Origin: Gordius sp. MW1
Taxonomy: Eukaryota; Nematomorpha; Gordioida; Gordea; Gordiidae
Assembly (NCBI GenBank): GCA_964036665.1
Contig: OZ038529.1
Span: 7,238,501-7,302,500 of the forward strand
DNA length: 64,000 bases
Direction: 5' to 3'
The position numbers and the translations under genes are program-made. Positions 9,190 to 21,156 of this stretch are shown in pieces. The number at the start of each line of letters is the position of its first letter. The stretch's first letter is position 1. The notes under the pieces were generated by a model. It worked only from the letters and a program-made list of their open reading frames with translations, ran no database searches and had not been told where the DNA came from.

Positions 9190-11829
9190 ATGCCTTCTAC
9201 ATCCCGTAAAAGAAAGAGTATTTTTAAAAGTCCGAAAAAACAGGACCCTCTGTAAGTATTTGTTAATAAACTTCCTTATATTTAACATTAATCTTAGTAA
9301 ATTTACCATATTCTTATTCTATAAGAAATGCTCTTTAACATGATATATATTTTATATAATATTAATTGTATTTTCATATTTATATATAGTCTTAAATATT
9401 AGTGTCGTATATATCATACTATAGGCCCCTAAATACAGAAGAAGTGCTTACACTTTTAGAATCAAATAGTAGTTTAATGAGCAATGTTCAAGCCATTGAT
9501 TTAGCCCTTATTCCACCTGTTGATGGTTATGATACAGATTATGATGAAATTTCAGAAGATGAAACTGAAGTTTTTATTAAAACCCTCGAGAGTATTCGTC
9601 AAAAAAACTTACGCGAGAGTATTCGTGGGGTATAACTCTACCCCACTTCTAAACTTCTTATAATTTTAAAAGTATTCCTTTAAAACCTTTAAAATTTTAA
9701 AGATATGTTTATAAAGGTGTTAAGATTGATGGTATAAATTTTGATATAAATCTGATAAATATTACAAAACTTATTAACAATTTTTTGGACCCCCATTTTT
9801 TTTTTGGTTATTTTAGAGCTTCCCCTCATTTTATCTCTTGACAACATATACCTTAAAATAAATCAAAATAAACGTGATTTTTTATTAAAAGAATGTTCAA
9901 AGTGTATTAAAAACACAAATTGTAAAAGATATCATCAAACTAAAAAAAAATACATACATTTTCTCCAATAGAAAAAAACTTACGCGAGAGTATTCGTGGG
10001 GTATAATCATACCCCACGAGTCTATATCTTAAAAAGTATTAGGCCAAAACCTATGAAATTTTCACCTAACCTAGTTCTTGATAAAATATTAAGCTACTGA
10101 AAAGACCAAATTCATTAGACTTAAATTGCGTTTTATATTTTAATTTATAATTTGCGTGGGGTATGGAAATACCCCACGAATACTCTCGAGGGTTAATGAT
10201 CCTCATAAATTAGGACCTGGTATATTATCAAAGAAAGCTGAGGTGCTTATAACAAACAATGATAATGAAATAAATCACCTTGACACTGAAATGCTGTTAC
10301 CATCTATAAACAAAGTGTCCACATCTAAAAAAGAAAATCCTTATAAAAAGCAAAAACTCTTAACATGGAAATCAATTAAACTTGTGCCAGAAACAAAGGA
10401 ACATGCAAAACTTAAATTACAGAATTTACAAGAGAATGCTCCTAACATTTTAACTGAAATACAAAAATCTTCTCTTACACCCTTACAAGTTTTTCAATTG
10501 TTTTGGGATACTGACTTAATTGAGCTCATATGCAAAGAGAGTGAAAAATATGCCAAATATAAATATAGTGATGAAACCTTTGAAGTGACTTGTGAGGAAA
10601 TGTATAAATTGCTTGGTGTTATACTAGTATCAGGCTACTCTAAACTACCTAAAAAACGTCTGTATTGGGAAACGCAAGCAGATGTTAATAACATAGCCAT
10701 TGCTAATTGTATTTCCAGAGATCGCTTTCAAGCGATCTTCAAATATCTTCATTTTTCGGATAACACTTGCAACCTGGAAAATGGAAGCTTGAAAAAGGTC
10801 AATGTTTTGATGGATTATATGAACAAAAAATTCGAAAAATATATTGAACCTAATCCCACAATATATTCTTTAGATGAAGCCATGGAACCATACTATGGTA
10901 GGTTTCATTTAAAGCAGTTGATACGTGGTAAGCCCATAAGATTTGGGTATAAGTTTTGGTGCTTAAGCAAGCCCAATGGTTATTGTTGTTCGTTCAAATT
11001 ATATGAAGGACGTGAGGAACGAGAACCAGGAGTACCCCTTGGTTCCGCCGTTGTAAAAAAGCTGGTTACAGGGTTTGTCCCATCAAATAGTCACATATTT
11101 ATTGATAACTTTTTTAATTCTTTACCATTATTGGAAGAGTTGGCGAAAGATTCAATTCAATTAACAGGAACAATACGAGCCGAGATTCAAAAGGCCCCTC
11201 TCCAAGATCTAAAAAGAGCGCCTAGGGGAGCCTAGCAAGTTCTTAGGGCAAAGGATACAAATATACAATTGTATAGATGGAATGATAATAGCCAGGTGAC
11301 CCTGGCAACAAATCGAACAGATAGCCTAGCAAGTACACTTACGAAGTGCACTAGGTATAGCAGATCAGCCAAGAGTAGGATTACCATTCCTCAACCAACC
11401 CTGATCAGCGAATACAATAAGGGAATGGGGGGTGTTGACCTTTTCGACCAGTTTCGTGGCTCATATCGTGTCGGAATACGATCAAATAAATGGTATTGGC
11501 CCCTAATACGTTTTTGTCTTAACGCTGCAGTCGTTAATTCGTGGCTGTTATACCGGGAAGTTCATAAAGGGATTCCCCTTTTAAATTTTTTGCGGAAGAT
11601 TACAGTCCCTTTGCTATCTCTTCCGAACATTCCGCGATTGAGGACCGTATATCCAAGGCGTACAAGCAATGTTTATGCCGAGGAGCTGTTTGATAATCAG
11701 GAGCATTGGCCCGCAAAGAACCCCACACAAAGGAGGTGTGGCCTTTGCCATAAATCCGCGAAAATCATATGCACAAAATGCAACATCGGTCTACATATTA
11801 ATTGTTTTATTCAATATCATACTCCGTAA
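9190..11829 (+). pseudogene. piggyBac transposase 1, split by a MITE and one nonsense codon
   Basis: Cut-and-paste transposase of the DDD(D) piggyBac family, expected to act in the nucleus. Exon 1 (9190-9251) starts at ATG and encodes a basic segment SRKRKSIFKSPKKQ that could be a nuclear localisation signal. Donor GTAAGT at 9252 and acceptor ATAG at 9424 join in matching phase. Exon 2 runs from 9425, is interrupted at 9581-10192 by a MITE, and resumes in the same frame. Catalytic motifs: YSLDEAMEPYYG (first Asp), IFIDNFFNSL (second), MGGVDLFDQF (third), then a C-terminal Cys-rich domain CGLCHKSAKIICTKCNIGLH. An in-frame TAG at 11233-11235 lies between the second and third motifs. Apart from these two lesions the gene looks complete. 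Confidence 0.9.
9581..10192. mobile_element. piggyBac-type MITE nested in transposase 1 (612 bp)
   Basis: Inverted termini CCCTCGAGAGTATTCGT / ACGAATACTCTCGAGGG lie between two TTAA copies (9577-9580 and 10193-10196). A subterminal segment (TTACGCGAGAGTATTCGTGG with following ACCCCAC) is repeated inside at 9969-10018. It has no coding capacity. Host frame before the left TTAA and after the right TTAA is the same, so the insertion added exactly the element plus one TTAA. A related right end occurs at 47515-47635. Confidence 0.9.
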
Positions 11830-12181
11830 CTTGTTAACAACACTATATTTTCATATTTTTGTAATTTTAAATTTTGCAATAAATTTTTAAATATATGACT
11901 TAAAATTAACTTGTCAATAAATAATTTATATTATAATCAGTTTTATTTCATAATTAAATAATTTTTGCTTGAGCTATTGCTTAAAATTTGCATTTTTTAT
12001 TGTAATATAAACAGCGGATTCCTATCGTATGAAATAAACGACACCTTAAAAATGGCATTAATATATATTTTTTTTTTCAATTTTTTTTCTCAATATTTTC
12101 TTTTGGTGCAAAATCACTCGAGAATTCCACATTTTACAAAAATCTGTCGAAGGTTCATATGGTCCGGTCTCAATGGGTTAA

Positions 12182-13496
12182 GTTGTGATGAAACTATGGC
12201 TCGAAATATTTACTATATCATAATAATTGGCAAAACAATTCATCGTTTATGTGATAGATACTTGGTAAAAATTTCGCCAAAAACGGTTTCTCCCATCCAT
12301 GTGTTACCAGCTATTTCACTAAACACCTACAAAACATATTAAATTATATATTACTAAATTTATGTAGGAAGTTAATTAGTCGGGTCTATAAATAATAATG
12401 GTATTTAAAGCCAACCAGCGGTCATAAGCTAGTGTAAATGGCAAAATTAAAGTCGTTTACAGAAGCACAAGTCCACAGCCATTAAAAAACCTTATAAGTT
12501 TCTACCACAATTATGCAAAAATTACAAGTTGGACACGACAAGACAACCAAAGGCGAGCACATACATTGCATAGCAATTAATATAACCATTATCTTACTTT
12601 ATGCGCAATTTTTATTTGCTCTTGCATATAGTAAACGTAATAATCGCTGTTTATATCGCCTCGATAATTTTTCTTTAAAACCTTAAAACTTGTAGTAAAT
12701 ACATAAACAATTACTTCAAAATGCAATATTAGCGCCTTATGCAATATAGTTATTTCTATTCCATTCATTTCAAAATTTGTTGATTTCTAAAATTGTCTTG
12801 AAGCATTACTATTTATTCACTTACATTTTCACCGTCGATGATTTCTAAGTTAAATTAGCAATAATGAATATAAAAATGAAAAATACATACCATGCAAAAA
12901 GATCAGTTTATATGCTAAACCAAGGCCCAGTATAAAATCCTTGATTCTAAAATTATATATATATATATATATTCCCTTATATGAATACTCTACGCTGCTA
13001 TTTTTATATGGATTGATTATCACTTTGGTTTTCTCCTAATCACAATTAGTGGAGGTAAAATATTAATAGTTAACTACTTATATCACGTTCATAATCATAG
13101 GTTCCTGCCCACATCGACATAAATCTTAATGAAACAAAACATTATATGCAATACTTTGTTTATATTAAAGAGAAATAATGTTATTGACTTAAATATATCG
13201 TTCAAATAATATATACGTGTTGCCTTCAAAATTATCACTGTAAAATTGCTGTGCGCGGAAATGGTTGACGAAAAAATTGTCCGAAAAATTCAACTGTAAT
13301 GTTGATAAATAACGTTGAATTGTTTAAAAGATATTTGTATAATAATTAGAATGATAAAAAAGACAATATATTATAGCATTTATTATATTAGAAATTAGTT
13401 AATAAATTGCGGGTTTAGGATAATAATCAGAAGAAATAATTATTACTACCATACTTATGAGGGTTATTTTTTAGCCATCATAAGAATGGGTTAAAT
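12182..13496. other. AT-rich spacer, no gene seen
   Basis: Contains an (AT)n microsatellite near 12953-12972. Open frames here are short and lack recognisable domains or splice context. Confidence 0.4.
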
Positions 13497-13655
13497 CTAA
13501 TTTGAGCATTATATATACCTATCTCGCTTAGTGTGTGACTAGAAAATTAACTATGACATACTGAAGAACTCTAATAAGAGCGAAAACGTTATATGTCTGT
13601 TATCATTTTCGAGTCACATGCTAAAAAAAGATAGGGATATATATATTTCAAATTA
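13497..13655. mobile_element. Small MITE with imperfect inverted ends
   Basis: Both ends read CTAATTTGA inward and continue as related ATATATAYCYCTATCT and GTGTGACT/CATGTGACTCGAAAA segments, giving about 45-bp imperfect inverted repeats around a short core. A target duplication is not clear, so the superfamily is unassigned. Confidence 0.55.
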
Positions 13656-14368
13656 GTCTCTAATTAAAATTGCCTATAGATGGCGCTAATTGATACTTTT
13701 AATTTAATTGCGGCACTCCTGAAAGGGGTTATTTATTATTATCTTCTGATTATAACATTCGTGATACTTTAAATCATTTTCGAGATGCATCGCACGTGTC
13801 TTAAATAAAATTAAACGCCATATCACAAATTACAATAACGTTCGCCGGTTAAACCCTTATTCTATACCAAATTTTATGCTTTAAGTTATTACTACGACGT
13901 AGTGTTGTAAAAACGGCTGGCTGGTTTTTCCCAGCGTATTGCTAAGCTTAGTTGTTGGCGTTTTTTTTCACCCAACCTTTTCAGTGTTAGGTGAATTTTC
14001 TTGGGAGGGCTTTGGCGTTTGGCGTTTTCGTAAAAAACACCCAAAGCGTTTTGGGTGTTTTTTTTGGGGCACCTTTGGCGTTTAGGTTTGGGTGTATTAA
14101 AGAGCTAAAGGGTTTGGGTGGATAATATTATTAACCTTTTGGTTTGGTTTTGGTCGTTTTGGGTTGGGCATGCAAATATATCAATTTGTTTATCATATTT
14201 GTGTATTTAGATTTAGGTAATGAACTTTTAATTTAAGAAAATAAAAATAAATGTATCATGACGTCACAATCTAGTAAATTCAGTAAATTATAATTAATTA
14301 TTATGCATTATAGAAGTAGGTAGTAAATTAATATGTTTTATTTATGAAAAAAATTTGTGAAGATTTGC

Positions 14369-15560
14369 CCCCCCCCTTATTTTTTACCCTCTTTCTCACC
14401 TGGGGAGGAACGGCGGGCAGGTGGGGTGTTTGCCCCCCCCCCTAATTTTTTACCCTCTTTCTGATGCGGGGGAGAGGGGGGCGTTTTGCCCCCCCCCCCA
14501 ATTTTTTACCCTCTTTCTGATGCGGGGGAGAGGGGGGTGTTTTGCCCCCCCTAATCTTTTACCCTCTTTCTGATGTGGGGGAGAGGGGGGCATGGGGGGT
14601 GTTTTGCCCCCCCCCCACCTAATTTTTTACCCTCTTTCTGATGTGGGGGAGAGGGCGGGGGGCATGGGGGGTGTATTGCCCCCCTGTCCCCCCTACTTTT
14701 TTACCCTCTTTCTGATGCGAGGGAGAGGGGGGTGTTTTGCCCCCCGCCACCTAATTTTTTACCCTCTTTCTGATGTGGAGGAGAGGGGGGGCATGGGGGG
14801 TGTTTTGCCCCCCCCCTAATTTTTTACCCTCTTTCTAAGGCGGGGGGGGGGGGCAGGGGGGTGTTTTGCCCCCCTCCCCCCTAATTTTTTACCCTCTTTC
14901 TTAAGTGGGGGAGAGGGGGGCATGGGGGGTTTTTGCCCCCCCCCCCAATTTTTTACCCTCTTTCTGATGCGAGGGAGAGGGGGTGGAAGGGGGGTGTTTT
15001 GCCCCTTCCTAATTTTTTACCCTCTTTCTTAAGTGGGGGAGAGGGGGCAGGGGGTGTTTTGTCCCCCCCCCCTCCCCCCTAATTTTTTTACTTTCTTTCT
15101 GATGTGGGGGAGAGGGGGGCATGGGGGGTGTTTTGCCCCCCCTAATTTTTTACCCTCTTTTTGATGTGGAAGAGAGGGGGGCATAGGGGGTGTTTTGCCC
15201 CCCCCCCTAATTATTTACCCTCTTTCTGATCCGGGGGAGAGGGGGGCATGGGGGGTGTTTTGCCCCCCCCCCCCAATTTTTTACCCTCTTTCTGATGCGG
15301 GGGAGAGGGGGGGGGGCAGGGGGGTGTTTGGCCCCCCTCCCCCCTAATTTTTTACCCTCTTTCTGATGCGAGGGAGAGGGGGCTGGCAGGGGGGTGTTTT
15401 ACACCTCCTTTAATTTTTTACCCTATTTCTGATGCGGGGGAGAGGGGGGGGGGCATGGTAGGTGTTTTGTCCCCACCCCCTTATTTTTTACCCTCTTTCT
15501 GATGCCGGGGAGAGGGGGGGGGGGGTGAATCGCCCCTCTTCTTATTTTTGACTCTCTTTC
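14369..15560 (+). repeat. Minisatellite array, left arm (about 19 units)
   Basis: Units of roughly 60-75 bp: a C-run, AATTTTTTACCCTCTTTCTG, then ATGCGGGGGAGAGGGGGG and often CATGGGGGGTGTTTTGC. C- and G-runs lie at opposite ends of each unit, so every unit can form its own hairpin, and the G-runs can form quadruplexes. Units vary in run length and in a few positions (ATGCG/ATGTG). Open frames across the array are compositional artefacts. Confidence 0.93.
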
Positions 15561-15594
15561 TCACCCGGGGGGGGGGACCGGAAAGCCCTTTTTA

Positions 15595-15910
15595 ACCCTT
15601 TCAAAATATTTTTGTGAATTTTTGCGGTTACGGTGGTGACAAATGTCATAATCAACATTTTCTATTGAAATTAGTATTTTTTTTTGAAAATAGACTTCTT
15701 ATATTTATGTTCTACTATTATAAAAAATATTTTTGGGAAGATTTGCGGTCACAGTGGAGACAAATGTCTTAATCAACATTTTCTATTGAAATTTATTTTT
15801 TTTTTGAAAATTGACTTATTATATGACAAAGATTTTCTAAAATTCGAAAATATATTTTTGAAGATTTGCGGTCAACAATTGTCTTAATATACCATATCAA
15901 TTAAAATAAA
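15595..15910 (+). repeat. 2.5 copies of a ~115-bp tandem repeat in the foldback core
   Basis: Segments beginning near 15600, 15720 and 15845 each read AAAATATTTTTG.GAA..TTTGCGGT..C, then ACAA.TGTC.TAAT, with a following TTTCTATTGAAATT in the first two. The third is truncated. No coding potential. Confidence 0.75.
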
Positions 15911-16870
15911 TTTTTTAATTTAACTTAATTTAAGAATAAGATGTATTATTAAATATAATATTAATATGAAATTTTACCAATTTAAAAAAATTTGCCATCA
16001 TGGGTAAGTAAGTTTTACTATTTAAGTTATCTGGGCATTTAATGGAAAAACTTAAGGTATTTCCAAAAAGCATATCATGCTATTAATTACTATGCTTTCA
16101 CAAGACAAGGCACCAACACTCTACGTCCTGTTGACTTAGACCTCGCGTTTACAATGCTTATAAGGATCATAAAAAAACGGACTTTTCTGAGTAACAAAAA
16201 TGAGTTAAGCATCTTAATTTAAATTGTTGCTTATTATTTAATAAGAAACTTAATTTTCTAATTGCTTATGACTTAATTAGTAGTTGACATAATAAAAAAA
16301 AGTTTAATTTTCATTAATTTTATTTATAATAATATGATTTGCAACTTCTACATACCTTGATATGTTACGTTAAAAAAGAAATGAATGTAAAATGATGTAA
16401 TAAAGAGCCTAGCCAGCCCACGCCACACCATGCCTTGTTGTGCCTTATTTTTTTATATATTTAGTTTAGTACTTATCTTAAATCTGATAGGTTGCGCATG
16501 CATTGCAACGAGAAAGGGAGAGAGAGGGTGGATTAGTACATGAACATGTACATGATACATGGGAGTGGTGATATTTCGAGTCGCGCGGGATGCCGTTCTC
16601 TCATATTGAAAATATAGTTTAAATATAAAATAAAAGGGATATTATATAATTAATAAGTCTTTATCTTTTACAAGAGGCGAGGAATTCAAAATATATTTAA
16701 ATTAAATTTTGTGATTAAAATTGCTATTGCCGGGAATATTTAAATGGGGGTCTGTTAGCTGTCATTAATTTAGAATGAATTAAAATATTAATTTTTAATT
16801 GAAGGATTGAATTCAAAATCTGCTCTCGAATGGCCAGATAAATCTCACTTTATAATCGTTTTCTATTTAT
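15911..16870. other. Central AT-rich core of the foldback element
   Basis: No transposase or other ORF with recognisable domains. Either it is the non-coding loop of a non-autonomous element or it is captured host DNA. Confidence 0.45.
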
Positions 16871-16874
16871 TGAA

Positions 16875-18207
16875 AACACCCCACCTGCACCCCTCTCCCC
16901 CGCATCAGAAAGAGGGTAAAAAATTAGGGGGGGGGGGGAGGGGGCAAAACACCCCTGCCCCCCTTCTCCCTCGCATCAGAAAGAGGGTAAAAAATTGGGG
17001 GGGGGGCAAATAATCCCCCATGCCCCCCCTCTCCCCCGCATTAGAAAAAGGGTAAAAAAGGGGGGGGGGGGCAAAACACCCCCCATGCCCCCCCCTCTCC
17101 TCCACATCAGAAAGAGGGTAAAAAATTAGGGGGGGGGGGCAAAACACCCCCCATGCCCCCCCCTCCCCGCATTAGAAAGAGTATAAAAAATTAGGGGGGG
17201 GGGGGCAAAACACTCCTTGCCCCTCTCTCCCTCGCATCAGAAAGAGGGTAAAAATTAGGGGGGGGGGCAAAACACCCCTTGCCCCCCCCCTCTCCCTCGC
17301 ATCAGAAAGAGGGTAAAAAATTGGGGGGGGGGGGGGCAAAACACCCCCCATGCCCCCCTCTCCCCCACATCAGAAAGAGGGTAAAAAATTAGGGGGGGGG
17401 CAAAACACCCCCCATGCCCCCCCCCCTCTCCTCCACATCAGAAAGAGGGTAAAAAATTAGGGGGGGGGGGCAAAACACCCCCCATGCCCCCCCCCCTCCC
17501 CGCATTAGAAAGAGCATAAAAAATTAGGGGGGGGGGCAAAACACTCGTTGCCCCTCTCTCCCTCGCATCAGAAAGAGGGTAAAAATGGGGGGGGGGGGCA
17601 AAACACCCCCCATGCCCCCCTCTCCCCCGCGGCGGAACACCCCCATGCTTCCCTCTCCCCCGCATTAAAAAGAGGGTAAAAAACTAGGGGGGGGGCAAAA
17701 CACCCCCCCCCCCCATGCCCCCCTCTCCCCCGCATTAGAAAGAGGATAAAAAATTAGGGGGGGGGGGCAAAACACCCCCTGCCCCCCCTCTCCCTCGCAT
17801 CAGAAAGAGGGTAAAAAATTGGGGGGGGGCAAAACACCCCCCATGCCCCCCCCCCCTCCCCGCATTAGAAAGAGTATAAAAAATTAGGGGGGGGCAAAAC
17901 ACCCCCTATGCCCCCCCTCTCCCCCACATCAGAAAGAGGGTAAAAAATTAGGGGGGGGGGGCAAAACACCCCCCATGCCCCCCTCTCCCCCACATCAGAA
18001 AGAGGGTAAAAAATTAGGGGGGGGGCAAAACACCCCCCATGCCCCCCCCTCTCCCCCGCATCAGAAAGAGGGTAAAAAATTAGGGGGGGGGCAAAACACC
18101 CCCCTCTCCCCCGCATCAGAAAGAGGGTAAAAAATTAGGGTGGGGGGCAAAACACCCCACCTGCCCGCCGTTCCTCCCCAGGTGAGAAAGAGGGTAAAAA
18201 ATAAGGG
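16875..18207 (-). repeat. Minisatellite array, right arm (about 20 units, inverted)
   Basis: Same repeat as 14369-15560 in reverse orientation: CAGAAAGAGGGTAAAAAATT followed by a G-run, GCAAAACACCCCCC and a C-rich end. Unit order differs from the left arm, so the arrays have changed independently (or been partly homogenised) since the inversion formed. Confidence 0.93.
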
Positions 18208-18680
18208 GGGGGGGGCAAATCTTCACAAATTTTTTTCATAAATAAAACATATTAATTACTACCTACTTCTATAATGCATAATAATTAATTATAATTTACT
18301 GAATTTACTAGATTGTGACGTCATGATACATTTATTTTTATTTTCTTAAATTAAAAGTTCAATACCTAAATCTAAATACACAAATATGATAAACAAATCG
18401 ATATATTTGCATGCCCAACCCAAAACGACCAAAACTAAACCAAAAGGTTAATAATATTATCCACCCAAACCCTTTAGCTCTTTAATACACCCAAACCTAA
18501 ACGCCAAAGGTGCCCCAAAAAAAACACCCAAAACGCTTTGGGTGTTTTTTACAAAAACGCCAAACGCCAAAGCCCTCCCAAGAAAATTCACCTAACACTG
18601 AAAAGGTTGGGTGAAAAAAAACGCCAACGCTTGCAGGCAACCAATAGAAACCCTTGGTTTTTTACAACACTACTACGACG

Positions 18681-19449
18681 CAATTGATTTACCCTTTGCA
18701 AATAAACTATTGTACGAATTTAAATTTTGTACCTCGTTAAAAATACTTTTAAGAGATTTATTATGTTAATAAATCTTTTAAAGGAACTATTGTAAGGTTA
18801 GGGCAGCCTATCGTCGATATTATTATGACATAAGAAGATTATAGTAGATATCTTACCAACTCTAAATGTTTCAAAGAATTTTGCATAGACATTGTCTTTG
18901 ATCCGTTGATATGAATATCACGAATATTCTACGAATAAATAATAATTATATCAATAAAATTTGTTTTATTAAGGGTATAAAGAGAGCGGGAGGGAAACAT
19001 TATTAATCCCATGAGATCTTTTATAAACAAAATTTACAATACAATGGATTAAAATTTATTGATTATATAGTGACCTTTGGTCAGGATAAAAAACTGTTTT
19101 TGAAGTTTAATTTGCCATTAAAATTATTTTTCGTAAAACATAACCTTAACTAGATGTTATACAAAAATTTATTTATATATTTCATAGGTTTAAAATAGAT
19201 CGTAAACCTTTCCCTACCGCTTTCATTGTCAATTCGACGCGATCTTTAATTAAACATACAAAGGATTGATTGTTTCTAATAATATAAGAAATATTTTATT
19301 TTATTAAACTTAAGCAACCAAATTAGTCACTTAATATTCACCTTCATTCAGTCTATATACCTAGCTTAAACATATAAGTGTAACTTACTAGATCCCACCC
19401 CCATTCTAGTTTTTTTTATAGATTTTACTTTCTAAATGAAAATTATTTT
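18681..19449. other. AT-rich spacer, no gene seen
   Basis: No recognisable ORF, RNA or repeat beyond A/T runs. Confidence 0.4.
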
Positions 19450-20074
19450 TAGAGTAATGGTTCAAACACAAATATTACTTTAATACTATAAAAACTTAAA
19501 ATTTATTAATTAGTTTTTACACCGTAAACTATAAAAAGACAAAATGTAAAATTCTCAAGGGTATCAAATCAATTTATTAATATAATCACTTACATATAAA
19601 TTTCAATAATGGTATGATAAAAGTTAGTATAACTTGGATGTAATTTACAATTAAACGGTAAAGGCTGAGAGTATCGAATGATAAAAATGGCCAAGTTAAA
19701 ATGGGTGGATGTTAAGGGGAGAGAGTGTAGGTGGATGCGTGTGAGAGAATAATAATAATAATGAGTGAGAGTGTTGTCTTCTGTCTTTATATACCACGTT
19801 TCTCCACAATAACAACAAACCACAACTTCACAACATCCATAGTGATAGTTCCCCCATTGACGTGTAAACGCGCAACAACAAATGAATAAGAAGGCGATGA
19901 ATAGATAGACGGCGATTACCACACCATCCCCTTTAAGAAACACCCCAAAGAGGACGGGAACGGGGAGTCAAAAAATGTAGCGGGCCGTATATAGTACGGG
20001 AACGGCCTCGGGTGGGTCGAGATGTATCGCTACACTGACGCCTCCCTCTACCACGCCGGCGTTTACAGACTCCA

Positions 20075-20494
20075 TCACTGGGACACTAGGCCCCCCCCAG
20101 TGGTATCGCATTTGTGTCCCCACACGCGGACCTTCGGTGCCGACGTTGGTAACTGCGACACCACCTTCGGGCAGCCTGTGCCGCGCGCCGCCGTCGGGGC
20201 AATCACCGTGCCCCTTCGAACCGGCGGAAGGACTTCCCTAGGATTCCTCTGAACCCCAGCAGTCGAGGTACCGCTACCCCCAGCGCGTCCTCCTCGACTG
20301 ATTCTACCACCTGGTGCTCTATTCCCGGGCTGCGGGGCACCGCCCTGTGAATACCTTCGTTCGTGGAAGCTCACGATATGAGGGATACCGTCTTGGCCCA
20401 CCACGCACGATACGTATAATTCTGTCAGGGCGTACAGTGGCTTGATAATTTCCACTTCCACCCTGAACCGGCACCATGATGCGATGATGTCCAT
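20075..20494 (-). pseudogene. Gypsy copy 2 accessory ORF (shortened)
   Basis: Starts MDIIASWCRFRVEVEII like the copy 1 ORF and keeps the GQDGIPH, HERRYS.GGAPQPGN and GGRISRGGRAG segments. The last third differs because sequence present in copy 1 is missing and the frame ends early. It supports the view that the post-integrase ORF belongs to the family. Function unknown. Confidence 0.6.
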
Positions 20495-20544
20495 CTAATG
20501 CACAATAATAAATATACATATTATCGCATATCAAAGATAACTCA

Positions 20545-21147
20545 TTAACACCGCAACCGTAATTGCTCCTCGTGCCTAACCGTGCGGTTATTAGAGCTCG
20601 TAAACTCAACCTCGTAGGCTTTTGAGCCCATGTGGGATTTCACCACAGCTTCCAACCACCGCTCGGTTCCACAATACACGCGAGCCCAAACTAAATTACC
20701 CACTTCATACCGACTGGGAGCGGACTCGCCCGTTGTTAAACCGGCGTCCACCCACACATCGATCGGTACGCGAGTTAACCTATTTAAAAATATTTTACTA
20801 ACAGGAGCGCGACACGGAAAGCGAGCGGATGCATTATGTAATAATCTATACATCCATACGACGTCCTTCTCTACCTTCTCATTTATCAACCATTTCTTAA
20901 CGATCGCAACATGTCGCTCCGCCAACCCGTTAGAACTTGGGTGATATGGAGGTGTTAATAAATGCAGTATACCCCATCTACCGCAAAACACCTTAAACTC
21001 GGCGCTAGTAACGGCAGTACCGTTATCGGATACTATATACCGTGGAATACCATAAGCGCCCATTAAATTTTTAAAGAAATCCATAACAACTCCGGTAGAC
21101 AGCTTCGTGACGCGTCGGAATTTAACCCAAATCGAAGCCGCGTCCAC
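20545..21147 (-). pseudogene. pol: Gypsy copy 2 integrase core and C-terminus
   Basis: Contains VSDNGTAVTSAEF (second catalytic Asp), GLAERHVAIVKKW (catalytic Glu) and EVGNLVWARVY in the C-terminal domain. The segment with the first catalytic Asp lies in the next frame upstream (21157-21738), separated by a frameshift near 21150. Confidence 0.88.
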
Positions 21148-21156
21148 CAGTAAAAG

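Larger units (their letters stand above)
9024..12177 (+). mobile_element. piggyBac-family element 1
   Basis: The right end is clear: ATGGTCCGGTCTCAATGGG abuts TTAA (12178-12181), a piggyBac-type terminus (inverted CCCATTGAGACCGG). The left end is less certain. A CCCATTCAGGACT sequence at 9024 resembles the right terminus, but its flank is GTA and not TTAA. Between the ends lies one transposase gene on the plus strand, itself interrupted by another piggyBac-type element at 9581-10192. Confidence 0.75.
13900..18672. mobile_element. Foldback element with hAT-like ends and G/C-tract minisatellite arms
   Basis: A 4773-bp inverted-repeat structure flanked by an exact 8-bp target duplication CTACGACG (13892-13899, 18673-18680). 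Terminal repeats start TAGTGTTGTAAAAA. Each arm has about 470 bp of matching unique sequence (13900-14368 and 18208-18672, including a TGACGTCA palindrome) followed by a long array of G/C-tract repeats in opposite orientation. A central 1.3-kb AT-rich segment has no transposase. The 8-bp duplication and TAGNG ends point to mobilisation by a hAT transposase. Structurally it resembles Drosophila FB elements, which also have long inverted arms made of tandem repeats, but the sequence is unrelated as far as can be seen. Confidence 0.88.

Noticed and set aside
13672-13690. ATAGATGGCGCTAA resembling an insulator (CTCF-type) core.
   Set aside because: A single short motif match with no supporting context; expected by chance in a window of this size.
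14592-18116. Open frames of 68-83 codons across the G/C-tract arrays, rich in Gly, Pro and Arg.
   Set aside because: They follow the minisatellite period, occur on both strands and change with run length. They are compositional artefacts.
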